From assembly GCA_001931875.2 (NCBI GenBank), contig MSJH02000609.1, positions 1 to 32,548 of the forward strand: 32,548 bases of DNA, read 5' to 3'. The position numbers and the translations under genes are program-made. Origin of the DNA: Byssochlamys sp. IMV 00236. Its lineage: Eukaryota; Ascomycota; Eurotiomycetes; Eurotiales; Thermoascaceae. How positions within the stretch are numbered: position 1 is the first letter of the stretch; every line of letters starts with the position of its first letter. Positions 31,647 through 32,548 of the stretch are shown here, one piece after another. The notes below the pieces were generated by a model. That model did no database searches. It was given only the letters and a program-made list of their open reading frames with translations, and was not told where the DNA came from.

Positions 31647-32548
31647 ATGAACAATAATACCGTTTCCGCACCTACTACCAACTGTTCATCCTGCCGTGCA
31701 CCTTTACCAGTTGACTCAGCTTACCGTACCTGTCAAGCATGCAGAGAGCAAGTTGCATCCACACGATACAGACGTCGAACTGAACAAGAAGAGCAGGAAG
31801 GTAGACCAGTAAGACGTAGGGGAAAACCTAGAGTAAAACCTTCTCAGACCATTCCTGCTGCCTATATCTCGCAGCTTTCTCGCCTTCGTCCTTTGGACCT
31901 TGGACGTATGGACAAGGAATGCTCTCACTATCACACTTTGCACTGGATTGATGAAAGGCAAGAAACATCATCTTTGAGAAATCCAACCTGGGAGTCATGC
32001 TGCAAGCGGGGATCAGTACAGCTGCAGCCCTTACCTGACCCACCTCAATACTTGAAGGACTTGTTTGCAAGTACAGACACCCAAGGAAGGCACTTTAAGG
32101 ATAACCTTTGCCAATATAACGCTGCCTTCGCGTTTACTTCCTTAGGCTGCGACATTGTCTCGGCTGAAGATCGTGCCAACAATAACAACAATAGAGGTGG
32201 ATTAAACACGTTTCAGATTCATGGCGCACTTTGCCATCGTCAAAGCCCTTTGGTTCCAGTTGAAGGCAACACACCTTTATTGTTCAATTGTACATCTATG
32301 ATCCTTCATATGATACTCAGAGACTATCAGAAAGGTATGAAAATTTGGACAATGAGATTATAGAAAATCCTTCAACTCTGCTTTCTCAATGCAATCTCTT
32401 CGCACGCATTTATCGTCATGCATATGAGATATTGGCTAACCATGAGAGTTTCAGCATCAGCAGTGAAGATAGAGCTAACAGCAGTGGCTCTACCGAAAGC
32501 GGGTCATCCTATAAGTCTATCGATGAGAATGCGTTTGATTGAAGGAGG
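31647..32548 (+). pseudogene. Helitron replicase N-terminal region, copy B, runs off window
   Basis: ATG at 31647 (MNNNTVSAPTTNCSSC), second pair CQAC, an Arg-rich linker, then LDLGRMDKECSHYHTLHWID, NPTWESCCKRGSVQL, FKDNLCQYNAAFAFTSLGCD and TFQIHGALCHR. These match the N-terminal domain of fungal Helitron replicases (MD..C..C.ALHW.DE, CC..G, YN.AFAFTS). A frame change near 32278-32290 ends the first frame at 32363, while the conserved YIYDPSYDTQRLSERYENLD continues in another frame to a TGA at 32542. The HUH nickase and helicase, if present, are beyond the edge. More complete than copy A but already disrupted. Confidence 0.8.
32291..32548 (+). repeat. Inverted repeat arm 2 (258 bp, reaches window edge)
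   Basis: Reverse complement of 29860-30117 with no mismatch seen. The identity starts abruptly at 32291: the bases just upstream are clearly diverged from copy A although still homologous. Confidence 0.9.

Overview
The window is nuclear DNA of a filamentous early-diverging fungus, most likely Mucoromycota (Mucorales-like). Evidence: AT-rich intergenic DNA, compact genes split by many 41-67 nt GT-AG introns, and a protein set typical of that group. Genes were rebuilt by hand from splice junctions. Every complete model gives a coding length divisible by three and joins conserved family motifs across introns. The species cannot be named from the sequence.

Layout: 36-1307 (-) GLTSCR1/BICRA-domain chromatin protein, 3' end outside the window; 1532-2783 (-) SAM methyltransferase with an N-myristoylation signature; 3064-4165 (-) zinc alcohol dehydrogenase (CAD/ADH6 type); 4.2-5.9 kb no gene; 5971-7713 (-) PTR2/POT peptide transporter; 7.7-12.4 kb gene-poor, with a pogo-like MITE and coding relics; 12416-13971 (-) AAAP amino-acid transporter; 14575-14877 (-) small secreted Cys-containing ORF broken by one TGA; 15540-16852 (+) copper-fist transcription factor; 16930-17686 (-) V-ATPase proteolipid c; 17912-18664 (-) ERF4/GOLGA7 palmitoyltransferase cofactor; 18794-20344 (-) GH18 chitinase; 20731-21179 (+) ubiquitin-eL40 fusion; 21270-24496 (-) VPS41; 24650-25287 (+) PBDC1/Chp1-like; 25623-27408 (+) L-2-hydroxyglutarate dehydrogenase.

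From 27.4 kb to the end lies a transposon island. It holds a decayed Fanzor (eukaryotic TnpB/OrfB relative) with an 11-bp hairpin just past its stop, a minus-strand Helitron N-terminal fragment, a plus-strand Helitron helicase C-terminus with a possible 3' end, and a second Helitron N-terminus running off the right edge. The two Helitron N-termini share a 258-bp inverted repeat, identical by eye.

The genes do not form one pathway. A loose theme is endomembrane and vacuolar function (V-ATPase c, VPS41, ERF4, two permeases). The most unusual parts are the Fanzor/Helitron island, the TGA-interrupted secreted ORF, and the repeated use of 14-26 nt micro-exons.
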